Below are positions 24,754 through 33,872 of a DNA stretch of 64,000 bases, piece after piece; the first letter of the stretch is position 1; each line of letters starts with the position of its first letter. The DNA is from Deinococcus yavapaiensis KR-236 (GTDB taxonomy: Bacteria > Deinococcota > Deinococci > Deinococcales > Deinococcaceae): positions 168,933-232,932 of the forward strand of contig NZ_QJSX01000007.1 in the NCBI RefSeq assembly GCF_003217515.1. The letters are read 5' to 3'. The translations under genes and the position numbers were made by a program. Under the pieces are notes generated by a model that had not been told where the DNA came from, did not search any database, and saw only the letters and a list, made by a program, of their open reading frames with translations.

Positions 24754-27700
24754 ACCCGCAGCTCGCCGATCTCGCCGTGCGGATGCGCGCCCTGACGGCA
24801 CGTCGAAGCGGCCTTGCGGTGGGCCTGTGGGGAGAGCCGGGGATCGGCAAGACGCACGCGGCCCGAAATCTGCTGCTCGGCACGCCCTGTCGTAGCTTGA
24901 GCGTGCCCGCGGCCACCTCACCGGCAGAATTGGCGCGGAGCCTGCACCGACCGGCGCGGTTGCCCGCGTGGGTGAGGCGGGTACTCGAACGGCTGGAAGC
25001 GGGCGAAGAGCTGGAGAATGCCCGCGCGGTGGACACCTTGGGAGCGGCCTTGGCAGCGCTTTCTCCCTTCGTGCTGCACTTGGAGGACCTGCACGAGGCC
25101 GACTCGGGGGGGCAGCGCCGAGTGGCCTCGCTGGCCTCGCTGATCAGGCGCGCCCGCGGTGTGGGGCTGCTGGTGACCAGCCGCGTCCCGCCTCCCGAAG
25201 AATTGGAACCGTTGAGGCTCTGGCCTCTGGATCGACCGGAATCCGACGCGCTGTTGGAGGCCGAGGCCGCCTCCGCGTTGCCCGCCGAGGCGCGAGCGTG
25301 GCTGTTCGGGCACGCGGCGGGCAATCCCCTCTTCACCTTGGAGTATTTCCGATTGCTGGCGCGCCAGGGACACCTCTGGAACGACGGTCACCGCTGGCAC
25401 TGGCGCGCTCCTCAGGGCGATCCCACGCCCGTGATGGTCGAAGCGCTGATCGAGCAGGCCGTGCTGAACGCCAGCGCCCTGCCGACACTCGCCGAGGTGA
25501 TCGCGTGCAGGGCGCTGCTCCCGGTCGGCGCGGACCGCGCCTTGCTCGTCGTACTGACGGGTTTGACTCAGGAGGCGTTGACCGAGGCGGAACGCGAGTT
25601 GGAGCGGCAAGCCGTCTTCTCGGGAGGCGAGTTCACCCACCCGCTGTACCGCGAGACGGCGCTCAGGACGCTGCTGCCCCAACGCCGCCGCCGACTGGCT
25701 CGGCGGGCCCTGGCGGCGTTCGGGCACGACTTGCCAGCCGCGAGCCGTTTCGTGGAGGCGGCGGAGCTGGACTCGGAGGCCGCGCAGGACTGGCTGCTGA
25801 GGGCGGCGGACCAGCGCGGCGCGGCAGGCGACGAGGTGGGAGCCGCTCGGCTCTGGGCGCGCAGCTTGCGCTACGCGACCCCCGAAGTGGCCGCCCGCAG
25901 GGCGCTGGCGGCGGCGTCCCGACTCAAAGAGGTCGACGTGCCGGAGGCGACACGCCTCGCCGAGCAGGCCGTGCAGGCACCTCGGCAGCGCAGCGAGGCC
26001 CTCTGGCTGCTGTCCGAATTGCTGGCGGCTCAAGGCCGTGGCACCTTGGCCGAGCAGCGGCTGATGCAGTTGCCTTCCGGCGAGCGCGAGGGAAACGCGT
26101 TCTGGGCGCGCGTGCTGACGCTGCGCGCCCAGAACAACGGGCGTCTGCTGGAGTTGCTCGATGAGCACCCCGGCGTCCTCGCCCACGCTGACCCGAGCAC
26201 CGCCTGTCAAGTCGGCCGCTCACTGGCTTACTGCGGTCGGGCCACCGAGGCCGAAGCGGTCGCTCGGCATCTGCTCGCCCGACCGGGCGACGATCCCGGC
26301 GCGCGGATCATGGGCCTCAAGGTGCTGTCAGTGGTGGCGCAAGTTCGAGCCGACTTCACGGCGATGGAGCGGCTGGAACGCGAGGTGCTGGATTTGGTGC
26401 GGCCCACTGGGAATCTACGCCTGATCGACGCCGCGCTGTTCAACCGCGCGATGGCCTTGGGTACGCTGGGGCGCTACCGCGAGCAGACCGCCTGCTTGGA
26501 AGAAGCGCTGAAGGTGTGTCAGGACCTCGGCGATCCGACCGCCTCGGCGATCGCGCAAGTCGCGCTCGGCAGTGCGCTGAGCGAGGCGGGCGAGTACCAG
26601 CAGGCCGAGACGCTGCTTCAAGACGCCCGCTCCTTCTTGGAGAGCTTGGACGTGAGCGGTTATCTGGTGGACTGCGAGTGCGCCCTGAGCGCGCTGTATC
26701 AAGCGTGGCAGCCGCCCCACGGCCGAGTGCTGGCGACCCGTTACGCTCGGGCCGCCCTGTCCCACGCCCAAGAGTTCAACGATTCGCGCTCGCTGGCCGA
26801 GAGCCTGCCGGTCGCCGCGCTCGCCGAGTCTTGGGCGGGTCAGCCCACGTCGGCGTTGGCGCTGGCCGATCAAGCGGACGCGCTCGCCAACCAGCTGGAC
26901 ATGCCGCAGATGAGCCGAGCCGCTCACGCGGCCCGTGGGGTCGCCCTGATCGCCCTCGGTCGTCCGGACGAAGGAGCCGAAGCCCTGCGAGCGGCCGAGC
27001 GGTTGGCGCGAGACATGGGCGATCTGCTCGCCGCGCACCGCACCGGCCTGCAACTCGACCGCTTGCACGGCGACTTGGCGTCTGCCAGGAAGCGGCTGAC
27101 GTGGTTCGAACGACGGGGACTGGGAGCAGGCGCCGATCTGGCGCGGCGATTGTTCCCGGACTTGAAGCCGACGCCCGAGCGAGGCGCGCCTCGCTCGAAA
27201 GAATCGATCCACGGTCATCCTGCCCAGGAGAGCTTGCCCGCTCCTCTTCGGCTCGAAGCCCTCGGCACCCTGCGCTGCGGCGTTGCGGGTCAACCGAGGT
27301 TGGTGAGGGGGCACAAGCGCCGCGAGTTGCTGGCTTGCTTGCTGGAAGCCCGCCTGGCGGGCCGCTCGGAAGTGACGCGGCTTGGGCTGCTCGACTTGCT
27401 GTACCCCAGCCACGACGAGCAGTTGGCGAGCGCCGCGCTGCGCGACATGGTGCATCACCTGCGCGCCGAGTGCGGCCCTCACCTGATCCTGACCACGCCC
27501 GGCGGTTACGCGCTCGGCCAAGTCAGCAGCGACGCCGAGGACTTCCTGCGAACAGGCGACACGCGCCTGTGGCGCGGAGTGTACCTGGCCAGTGAAGGCG
27601 CGGACCACGGGGACGACACGGTGAGGAGCGCGCTCTGCTTGGCGCTCGGCGAGCGGGCGGAAGCGTTGCTCACGAGCGACCCTGCCGAGGCGGCGCGGCT

Positions 27701-27899
27701 GGGCCGCCTGCTGCTGGCCGCCGATCCTTACGACCATACCGCCCTCGGCGTCACGCTGAACGCGTTGCGTGCGCTTCACAACCACCGCGGCCTGACCCAG
27801 ACGTACGGGCAGGCCCGAGCGCGTCTGCTGGAGGTCGGCGAGCGACTGCCGGAGCACTGGGCCGATTACCTGGCCGTCAGAAGCGGCGGAACACCGTGA
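24750..27899 (+). CDS. ATPase-TPR-BTAD regulator, module copy 1
   Basis: A 1049-residue cytoplasmic regulator. An AAA/STAND ATPase is at the N-terminus (Walker A GEPGIGKTHAARN, Lys34; Walker B-like FVLHLEDLHEADS; sensor-like LLVTSRVPPPEE), TPR-like helices fill residues 400-830, and a C-terminal winged helix plus BTAD domain follows (LRLEALGTLRCGVAGQPRLV, then GHKRRELLACLLEARLAG). The DNA-binding part is C-terminal, the reverse of most SARPs. The same architecture, with long identical stretches such as LAVGLWGEP, is encoded at 47005-50172. Zinc-ribbon and exported-protein genes follow on the same strand in both loci. Signal and target genes are unknown; the adjacent exported proteins are the natural candidates. 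Confidence 0.85.
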   Translation: MNPQLADLAVRMRALTARRSGLAVGLWGEPGIGKTHAARNLLLGTPCRSLSVPAATSPAELARSLHRPARLPAWVRRVLERLEAGEELENARAVDTLGAALAALSPFVLHLEDLHEADSGGQRRVASLASLIRRARGVGLLVTSRVPPPEELEPLRLWPLDRPESDALLEAEAASALPAEARAWLFGHAAGNPLFTLEYFRLLARQGHLWNDGHRWHWRAPQGDPTPVMVEALIEQAVLNASALPTLAEVIACRALLPVGADRALLVVLTGLTQEALTEAERELERQAVFSGGEFTHPLYRETALRTLLPQRRRRLARRALAAFGHDLPAASRFVEAAELDSEAAQDWLLRAADQRGAAGDEVGAARLWARSLRYATPEVAARRALAAASRLKEVDVPEATRLAEQAVQAPRQRSEALWLLSELLAAQGRGTLAEQRLMQLPSGEREGNAFWARVLTLRAQNNGRLLELLDEHPGVLAHADPSTACQVGRSLAYCGRATEAEAVARHLLARPGDDPGARIMGLKVLSVVAQVRADFTAMERLEREVLDLVRPTGNLRLIDAALFNRAMALGTLGRYREQTACLEEALKVCQDLGDPTASAIAQVALGSALSEAGEYQQAETLLQDARSFLESLDVSGYLVDCECALSALYQAWQPPHGRVLATRYARAALSHAQEFNDSRSLAESLPVAALAESWAGQPTSALALADQADALANQLDMPQMSRAAHAARGVALIALGRPDEGAEALRAAERLARDMGDLLAAHRTGLQLDRLHGDLASARKRLTWFERRGLGAGADLARRLFPDLKPTPERGAPRSKESIHGHPAQESLPAPLRLEALGTLRCGVAGQPRLVRGHKRRELLACLLEARLAGRSEVTRLGLLDLLYPSHDEQLASAALRDMVHHLRAECGPHLILTTPGGYALGQVSSDAEDFLRTGDTRLWRGVYLASEGADHGDDTVRSALCLALGERAEALLTSDPAEAARLGRLLLAADPYDHTALGVTLNALRALHNHRGLTQTYGQARARLLEVGERLPEHWADYLAVRSGGTP

Positions 27900-27958
27900 C
27901 CGTCTGACGGGCGTCTCACAGCGTCGCCTTCACAGTGAGCGTGAAGGAGGCGGCGCCT

Positions 27959-28231
27959 GTGGAAGACGGGAAGGGGAAGAACGCGGCGAAGAGCGACGAA
28001 AGGTTGGCCTACCGCCTGTGCCCACGCTGCCTGCGGGCCGTTCCCGCCACCTCGGGCGAACGGTACTGCGTCAACGACGGCGTGCGACTGCTCGAAGCGT
28101 GCCCTCGGTGCGGCGCGCCCATCGCCTCGCCTTACGCCCGCTTCTGTCCGCGCTGCGGCGCGCCGCTGGCCGAGAACGGCTCGGCCTTGACGTCCAGGTC
28201 CTCTCAACCCACGTCCCAGGAGGAACCGTGA
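27959..28231 (+). CDS. small double zinc-ribbon protein, module copy 1
   Basis: A 90-residue protein with cysteine pairs LCPRCLRAV, ERYCVNDG, EACPRCGAPI and RFCPRCGAPL, making two zinc ribbons; the first uses a single Cys followed by Asn-Asp in its second half. I chose GTG 27959 because AGGAGG lies eight bases upstream; the GTG at 27935 has none. The 20 residues before the first Cys are hydrophilic. The gene overlaps the metalloprotease start as GTGA, so they are co-translated. Copy 2 at 46708 shares RLC-x-RC-x-RAVP, YC-(V/I)-NDG and SPY-(A/T)-R. Possibly an adaptor for the regulator or for another partner. Confidence 0.82.
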   Translation: MEDGKGKNAAKSDERLAYRLCPRCLRAVPATSGERYCVNDGVRLLEACPRCGAPIASPYARFCPRCGAPLAENGSALTSRSSQPTSQEEP

Positions 28232-29931
28232 ACCGTTCGACTTCCCTGAAATCAAGCTTGATCGTCTTGCTGTGCGCCGGACTTGCCTCCGCGCAAGAAC
28301 GCGTCGGCAGCCACTCGCAGCCGCTGACCGTCAAGAACGTGCGCCTCTGGACCCAGAATGGCAACACCGTGCCGGTGTGCTGGGAAACACCAGGCTACGC
28401 CCGTGAAAAGGCCATCGTGCAAGCGGCCGTCATCAGCACTTGGCAGTGGCACGCCAAGGTCAACTTCACCGGTTGGGGAGCCTGCCCGACGGGCGGCATC
28501 GGCGGCAGTGCCACGGTGAAACAGGTGCGGGTGCGCATCACGGCGCAAGGCACCGCGAACGCGGGAGCCGGAGGCTCGGCGCGGCTGGGCATGGACGCCC
28601 TCAGCAGCGCCAACGACAACGATCCGGGCGTCTCGCTGTCGTTCAACCCTGACGGCAGCGCGAATCGGGGACGCGTCGAGTACGTCGGCGTTCACGAGTT
28701 CGGCCACGTGCTGGGATTCGTTCACGAGCAGGACACCCCCGGCAACCCTGAAGGACCGGCTCGTTGCGCCAGTCCAGGCAACGAACCGAATTCGACGTCC
28801 CTCACCGCTTACGACCGCGATTCAATCATGAATTACTGCAACCGCGACGGCAATATGACCGGCAACCTCACCGACATCGACATTCAAGGAGTGCAGGCCG
28901 TGTACGGCGTCCGCTTTCCGAACCTCGCGGCACGAAACACCTGCGCTTCGGCCCTCACTCGGCAGACCGCCTCGGTCGCCTGGGCTTGGAACGACGGCAG
29001 CAACCAAGCTTCCATCGCCCTCTTTCCATCGTCAGGAACGAAGTTCACCGACCGCGCCGTGCTGAGTTCACGTGACGGCGGGTGGGGCGACTCGGTGAAG
29101 TGGTTCGCCGGTGATTTCAACGCCGACGGCAAAAGCGACATCGGAGCGGCGTGGAACAACGGCGGTCACGCCACCCTCACGATGCGGCTGTCCACTGGCA
29201 GCGCTCTTCGTCAAGCGCACTGGCTGATCGAAGCGGGAGGCTGGATCGACACCACCATCTACTTGCCGGGTGACTTCAACGGCGACGGCAAAACCGACGT
29301 GGCCGGCGTGTGGAACAACGCCGGCAAGGTCTCCATCGCGGTCTTCTTGTCGGACGGCCAGAAATTCACAGGTTGGACGCAGTGGAGCGACCGTGACGGT
29401 GGTTGGGCGGAGACGGTGAAGTGGTTCGCCGGAGACTTCGACGGTGACGGCAAAAGTGACATCGGCGCCGCCTGGAACAACGGTGGCCGCACCACCCTGA
29501 CCGTCCGCGCCTCGACCGGCAGAAGTTTTGTCGCCGCTCACTGGCTGACCGACGCGGGCCGCTGGACGGACACCGCCGCCTTTGTCGCGGGCGATTTCAA
29601 CGGTGATGGTCGTGCCGACGTGGCGCGGCTGTGGAATGACCTCGGCAACAACTCCACCGACGTCACGTTGTCGAACGGCAGGGCCTTTCAGGGCGCTTCG
29701 GCTTGGAGTACGCGCGACGGCGGTTGGATTCAGGGAGCGGCCGTCAAATGGATCGCGGGCGATTTCAACGGTGACGGCAAAACCGATATTGGCGCGGCCT
29801 GGAACGATCAGCAACTGAACACCCTGACGATCCGCGCCTCCACCGGAAGCAGCTTTGCCCCCGCCCACTGGGCAGTTCGCGCCGGCGGCTGGCGTGACTC
29901 GGCCGCTTGGTGTGCCGGGCACTTCCAATAG
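28228..29931 (+). CDS. secreted metzincin-type zinc metalloprotease with FG-GAP/VCBS repeats
   Basis: A 567-residue exported protein starting at GTG 28228 after AGGAGGAACC. Signal peptide about residues 1-22 (ending LASA). The catalytic domain (25-235) carries HEFGHVLGFVHE (His156, Glu157, His160, His166) and a Met-turn SIMNY, as in astacin- and matrixin-like metzincins. Residues 250-567 are FG-GAP-like repeats with calcium-binding DFNGDGKTDIGAAWN motifs, repeated about six times, probably a small beta-propeller for substrate binding. It is likely a secreted endopeptidase. It overlaps the zinc-ribbon gene, which ties it to the regulator module; the second module lacks a counterpart. Confidence 0.85.
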   Translation: MNRSTSLKSSLIVLLCAGLASAQERVGSHSQPLTVKNVRLWTQNGNTVPVCWETPGYAREKAIVQAAVISTWQWHAKVNFTGWGACPTGGIGGSATVKQVRVRITAQGTANAGAGGSARLGMDALSSANDNDPGVSLSFNPDGSANRGRVEYVGVHEFGHVLGFVHEQDTPGNPEGPARCASPGNEPNSTSLTAYDRDSIMNYCNRDGNMTGNLTDIDIQGVQAVYGVRFPNLAARNTCASALTRQTASVAWAWNDGSNQASIALFPSSGTKFTDRAVLSSRDGGWGDSVKWFAGDFNADGKSDIGAAWNNGGHATLTMRLSTGSALRQAHWLIEAGGWIDTTIYLPGDFNGDGKTDVAGVWNNAGKVSIAVFLSDGQKFTGWTQWSDRDGGWAETVKWFAGDFDGDGKSDIGAAWNNGGRTTLTVRASTGRSFVAAHWLTDAGRWTDTAAFVAGDFNGDGRADVARLWNDLGNNSTDVTLSNGRAFQGASAWSTRDGGWIQGAAVKWIAGDFNGDGKTDIGAAWNDQQLNTLTIRASTGSSFAPAHWAVRAGGWRDSAAWCAGHFQ

Positions 29932-29950
29932 CCTGCGCCGAAACCATCCC

Positions 29951-29986
29951 GCAGGGAAGCGCGGGTGTTCGACCGCGCTTCCCTGC
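29951..29986 (+). terminator. 14-bp stem hairpin after the metalloprotease gene
   Basis: GCAGGGAAGCGCGG (29951-29964) and CCGCGCTTCCCTGC (29973-29986) pair perfectly around an eight-base loop. The next gene's ribosome site follows within 10 bases, so it could act as an attenuator or stabilise the upstream message rather than end the operon. Confidence 0.65.
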
Positions 29987-30002
29987 CTCCCGAAGGAGAC
30001 CC

Positions 30003-30458
30003 ATGTCCGCTGCCCCATTGTCTCGTTGGCTGACTGCCTTGTTGCTGAGCGTCTGGACGGGTGAAGCCGTCGCTCAGCAGGCTCCTTCCGAACCCGCGTC
30101 CCGTTCCACGCTGCTGGGATTGCCCCTTTCCGATGCCCCGCGGCGCTTGACCAGCGGCGCCGGCTACGTGGCCGAGATCGCCCAGATGAACAAGGGCGCC
30201 CTCTCTTGGACGTTGGGCCCGTGCCGCCGTTATGAGCTGTTGTACTGGACGACCGCCCTCAAGGTTCAGCCCTCCGTGGCGCTCGCCCATTTCAAGGCCG
30301 CGGTCCACGCGGCAGGCTGGAAACAAACGACGGTCGCGGACTTCACGCCGCTCGGAGGGCTGGAGGCGTTCGTGCTCAGCAAGGACGGCCGGCGGGTGCT
30401 CGCTTCGGTGGTGCTCGGCCGTGGCCCCAGCCTCTCGCTGTGCGAACTGCCGCGCTAA
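30003..30458 (+). CDS. secreted protein of unknown function
   Basis: A 151-residue protein. ATG 30003 follows GAAGGAGACCC. Signal peptide to about GEAVAQQ. The mature domain (LLGLPLSDAPRRLTSGAGYV then FKAAVHAAGWKQTTVADFTP) is an alpha/beta sequence with two cysteines and ends CELPR. The shape, with SVALAHFKAAVHAAGW, resembles small periplasmic proteins that follow a cofactor or stress function, but I cannot name a family. Same strand and close spacing suggest it belongs to the regulator module's exported set. Confidence 0.7.
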   Translation: MSAAPLSRWLTALLLSVWTGEAVAQQAPSEPASRSTLLGLPLSDAPRRLTSGAGYVAEIAQMNKGALSWTLGPCRRYELLYWTTALKVQPSVALAHFKAAVHAAGWKQTTVADFTPLGGLEAFVLSKDGRRVLASVVLGRGPSLSLCELPR

Positions 30459-30680
30459 CTCCACGCCTGCGCTCGCTCCTCGCGAGGAGGTGACGACCAC
30501 CAAGGCGCTGGCCCTGCTTCCCGTGACCTTCCCGTGCTGACCGCGTATTTCCGCTCACCCGCCTCGACCAGCAGATCGACCATGGGACGCCGACGCTCGG
30601 CGCCTTCCTGAGCTCGGTCGTAGCGCCCGCCATCCTCGCCCACCTTGCCGCCCTCATCCAAAGAAGCGCCGGGAGTCCCC

Positions 30681-31400
30681 ATGAAAAAGATCACCCTGCT
30701 TGTCTCCGCCCTGCTCGTCCCCGCCTTGCTCGGCACCGTCGCCCTCGCGGCAAGTCCGACCTACAGCGTGATCGTGAACGGGCAGGTGGCCCCCGATCAG
30801 GCCATCGTGATCGGCGGCAAGACCTACGTGCCGCTCACGGCCCTGAAGCTGCTGGGCGTGAGTTCGAGTCTGAAGGGCAGTACCCTCACGCTGGGAGCAC
30901 AGAACGCCGCGGCAATCGCGCCCGGTGGAGCCAATCAGCGCGCCTCGCTGGAAGGCTGCGTCGGCGAGACGCTCTTCAACGGCGTCTGGCGGATGACGGT
31001 GAGGAAGGTGGAGGCCATCGGGCCCGACGTCGGGCTCGGGCCCGGCTGGGGCGTCACCGTCGAACTCAGGAACGGCACGACGACCAAGACGAACTTGCAC
31101 GACACGGGGTTGGAGAACATCGACTTGTCGCTGCCGAACGGCAACACCTTGACGTTCGAGGAACGGACGGCCGAGGAGGGCTTCATCTACAAGGAACTGG
31201 CCCAGGCCAGCGGCGTGACCTACCAGTTGCGCTTCCACGTGCAGGACACCCGGGCACCCGCCAGCAGCGTGCCTCGTCCGGCCAAGCTGACGATTCAGCT
31301 CAACCCGGCACGCCTGACGGCGGGCTACCTGATCGCGGGCAAGGTCGCCTACACCACGCCTACCCCCAGCTTCCGGGTGCGGCTGGATTGCCAGAAGTGA
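30681..31400 (+). CDS. secreted 'VIVNG' protein (copper-amine-oxidase N-terminal-like domain), module copy 1
   Basis: A 239-residue exported protein with signal peptide (MKKITLLVSALLVPALLG...LAA). Residues 28-65 (YSVIVNGQVAPDQAIVIGGK then TYVPLTALKLLGV) match the copper amine oxidase-like N-terminal/stalk domain that occurs as a wall- or surface-binding unit. The remaining part (LEGCVGETLFNGVWRMTV, LPNGNTL, PSFRVRLDCQK) is an immunoglobulin-like beta domain of unknown role with two cysteines. It is clearly paralogous to 44999-45733, which is in the second copy of the regulator module. GGGAG precedes ATG 30681. Confidence 0.82.
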   Translation: MKKITLLVSALLVPALLGTVALAASPTYSVIVNGQVAPDQAIVIGGKTYVPLTALKLLGVSSSLKGSTLTLGAQNAAAIAPGGANQRASLEGCVGETLFNGVWRMTVRKVEAIGPDVGLGPGWGVTVELRNGTTTKTNLHDTGLENIDLSLPNGNTLTFEERTAEEGFIYKELAQASGVTYQLRFHVQDTRAPASSVPRPAKLTIQLNPARLTAGYLIAGKVAYTTPTPSFRVRLDCQK

Positions 31401-32080
31401 GCTCACCGGCAGTGTGTGAAGTCGACTTCAGTCGCGTCTACGTTCCTGACAGGGAGGCCCGAAGGGCAGGCAGCGCGAGAGGACGCACGCGCATCTGCTG
31501 GAGAAGTGCTGCGTCACCGGGGCGTCGTCCGCAGGGAGTACAGTATGGATGAGCCAGGCTCATGGCAGCCGGGAGAACAGGGCCTATGCTGGAACTCGAG
31601 GTTCGGCTTTTCGAGACGCTCCAAGTCACCTGCCACGGACACTCCGTGACGCCGCCGCACGCTCTGTGTCAGGACGCCGTGGCCTGGAGTGGCCGTGACG
31701 CGAACTTCGACGTCCACGACGGGGGCGACCTCCGGCCAGGGAACGCCGACGCCCTCAAGAACCGGGTGATGCACACCTGGGAAATGCTGCAGCCCCATTC
31801 GCCGGGGTGCGTCCGTCAACTCGACGATGGACGAGGAACAAGACCGCGTCCGGGCACTGGAGCGCGACCACCACGAGCGGCTCGCACGGGTCAAGGCCGG
31901 GATGACCCGCAGAACGTATTCAGCGTCGACCAGGACATTTTGATGTGAGGAGGCCGTGGAGCCAGCGAAGGCCTGCTGGCCAGCTGAGCACGGCCACACC
32001 GTCGAGCCCGCGAAGGGTGTCAGCCTGTTCTCCCGCTCCTCACCTTTGCCTCTGTCTTACCGCGACCCGTGGAGGCTCTT
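31401..32080. other. 680-base degenerate region with a possible BTAD-regulator remnant
   Basis: No intact gene. ATG 31586 (GGGAG upstream) begins MLELEVRLFETLQVTCHGHS, which resembles the N-terminus of BTAD/SARP regulators ('LELRLFGTPQVTVDG'), then continues without further match. A 38-codon frame at 31827-31943 (MDEEQDRVRALERDHHERLA) is charged and possibly helical. A decayed regulator gene is the simplest reading; support is weak. Confidence 0.3.
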
Positions 32081-33472
32081 ATGCAGAAGAAGTCGATCAG
32101 CCGCGCGCTTCTCGCTCTGGCCCTGGCGCTCACTGTGGCGGGCGTCACCCACTCCCAGCCCGTTCCGCTGGTGAACAACACCGGCGCGCTCGCCCGCGGG
32201 TGCCGCACCGGCACCCTCGCCCGCATCGATCCGCAATGGGTGAGCGTGGAAGCCAGCGATCGGCCCCGAGTCGCGGAGGGCACCGTCACCCTGAGCAAGG
32301 TCACGCACGAGGACAACCCCGCAAATCACACCAGCCACGACTGGAACTTCGACGTCGTGCTCGACCCCTCCTACCAAGGGCTGCACAGCGACGCCAATCC
32401 CGTCGAGGATGGCCAGCGTCAGATGGAGATGGAGTGGGAGACTCGGTATTTCCCGCCGCAGTTCTGGCCGGTGGCCGGGGACCGCGTCTGGCTGATGGGC
32501 CGCTGGATCTTCGACTGCGGTCACCCACCTTACCGCACGGAGATTCACCCGCCGAAAGCCGTGGCGTTCACGCGCCTCGAACCCACCTTGTTCCCCGGCC
32601 AGACCATGCCCGCCCTCACGAACCGGACGTACGTGTACGTGCACGGACGCAGCGGGTATTACCGCTCGCCGGTCGCCACGCAGAATTACGAGTTCGACGT
32701 TCCCCTGCCTCCCAAACCGTTTGTCGACACGCCCCTGCGCCGCAACGAGTTGCGCGCCGAGGTCCTGTCCCTTCCCTTCGGCGGCCCGCGCCCCATCCTC
32801 ACGCCCCAGCCAGCGAACAACCCCACTCGCGTGCACGTGGTGTACCCGCTCGCGCTGGGCAACCCGGACCCGAACCTCCGCTTCGGAGCGGTGCTCGCGG
32901 TGGGCTGGCAGGAAGTCGCTCGGCGCCCGGCTCTCCCTCTGGGGGACCTTCGCCAGGGGAGCGGCCCTCCCCGGTTCCGGCAGTTGCGGGTCACGTTCGA
33001 CAGTCTGAAGATCAACGAGGACCATGATCCTCTCGCGTCGGGAGAGTGGAACTTCTGGGTCCGGGCGGGCAGCACGTGGTTCGAGGTGCGTGGGCTGGGG
33101 GACGTGGATGACGGCGACACGATTCAGATCCGGCAGTCGACGACGTTCATCGTGCCGGAGAACGGTTCGTGGAGCGTGCAGACGACTGGCTGGGAAGATG
33201 ACTGTGACGACCGCTTCAGCGACTCGGAAGCGGAGGCCGAGCGGAATGACGCCTCGCTGGCCGACTTGCAGTGCTTGCTGGACGGCAACGACCGAATCGG
33301 CACGTTGAACCGGACGTACACGTCATCCTCGAACTTTGGTCTGGGAGCGCACGATGACACGTCCGCTCGCAATGGCGACTCGGACACGCAGAGGGATTTC
33401 AACTTGCGCTACCACGTGGAGGAAGTGGCGCGCTACCCGCAGGCGGGAATACAGCCTCCGGTCAATCGCTGA
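32081..33472 (+). CDS. large secreted protein of unknown function
   Basis: A 463-residue exported protein. ATG 32081 has GGAGG six bases upstream; a GTG-type start four codons earlier is unnecessary. Signal peptide to about VTHSQ. The mature part contains VEDGQRQMEMEWETRYFPPQ and GDRVWLMGRWIFDCGHPPYR followed by TEIHPPKAVAFTRLEP, a motif rich in His and Trp that looks like a real enzyme or binding domain, and an acidic C-terminal half (DDCDDRFSDSEAEAE). I do not recognise the family. It is the last gene of the exported set in module copy 1. Confidence 0.7.
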   Translation: MQKKSISRALLALALALTVAGVTHSQPVPLVNNTGALARGCRTGTLARIDPQWVSVEASDRPRVAEGTVTLSKVTHEDNPANHTSHDWNFDVVLDPSYQGLHSDANPVEDGQRQMEMEWETRYFPPQFWPVAGDRVWLMGRWIFDCGHPPYRTEIHPPKAVAFTRLEPTLFPGQTMPALTNRTYVYVHGRSGYYRSPVATQNYEFDVPLPPKPFVDTPLRRNELRAEVLSLPFGGPRPILTPQPANNPTRVHVVYPLALGNPDPNLRFGAVLAVGWQEVARRPALPLGDLRQGSGPPRFRQLRVTFDSLKINEDHDPLASGEWNFWVRAGSTWFEVRGLGDVDDGDTIQIRQSTTFIVPENGSWSVQTTGWEDDCDDRFSDSEAEAERNDASLADLQCLLDGNDRIGTLNRTYTSSSNFGLGAHDDTSARNGDSDTQRDFNLRYHVEEVARYPQAGIQPPVNR

Positions 33473-33576
33473 CGATCAGCACGCCCGAGGACTCGTTTCA
33501 CGCCCGGTCATGCTCCCGGAAATCCTTCCAAAATCACCCGCTCACTTGCAGGGGTTCGGCACACGGCGGGGACATC

Positions 33577-33640
33577 ATGGGCAAGCAACGGAAAAACTGG
33601 CCGACACCAAGAAGCAGATGGCGGGTTGCTGAGTCCGGCT
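33577..33640 (+). pseudogene. remnant of an IS3-family orfA start
   Basis: ATG 33577 encodes MGKQRKNW, the usual opening of IS3-type orfA proteins, and the next bases in a shifted frame read ADTKKQM. After that no match remains. A very short, frameshifted scar. Confidence 0.35.
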
Positions 33641-33872
33641 CAACTTCTCGTCGTCTACGAGGAGCCCTCCGCATCTGAGCAGCTCACCGCCCCTTTCCCG
33701 AGCCCGACGAACACACGCGCGAGTAGCAGATTCCCGAGAACGACAGAGCCATCTTGAGGAGCGTCTGGCGGCCACGAGTGCGCGGTTTTCGTGGCCGCCC
33801 CGACGCTTTCTTTATGGCTGGAGGCACACTACTCCGGCGGTGGAAGTCGCGGCCTCGCAACGGGCGGGCTCC
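33641..33872. other. intergenic region, nothing recognised
   Basis: Spacer between the IS scar and the convergent VWA gene. A GC-rich segment near 33760-33820 could terminate the operon but no clean hairpin was found. Confidence 0.35.
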
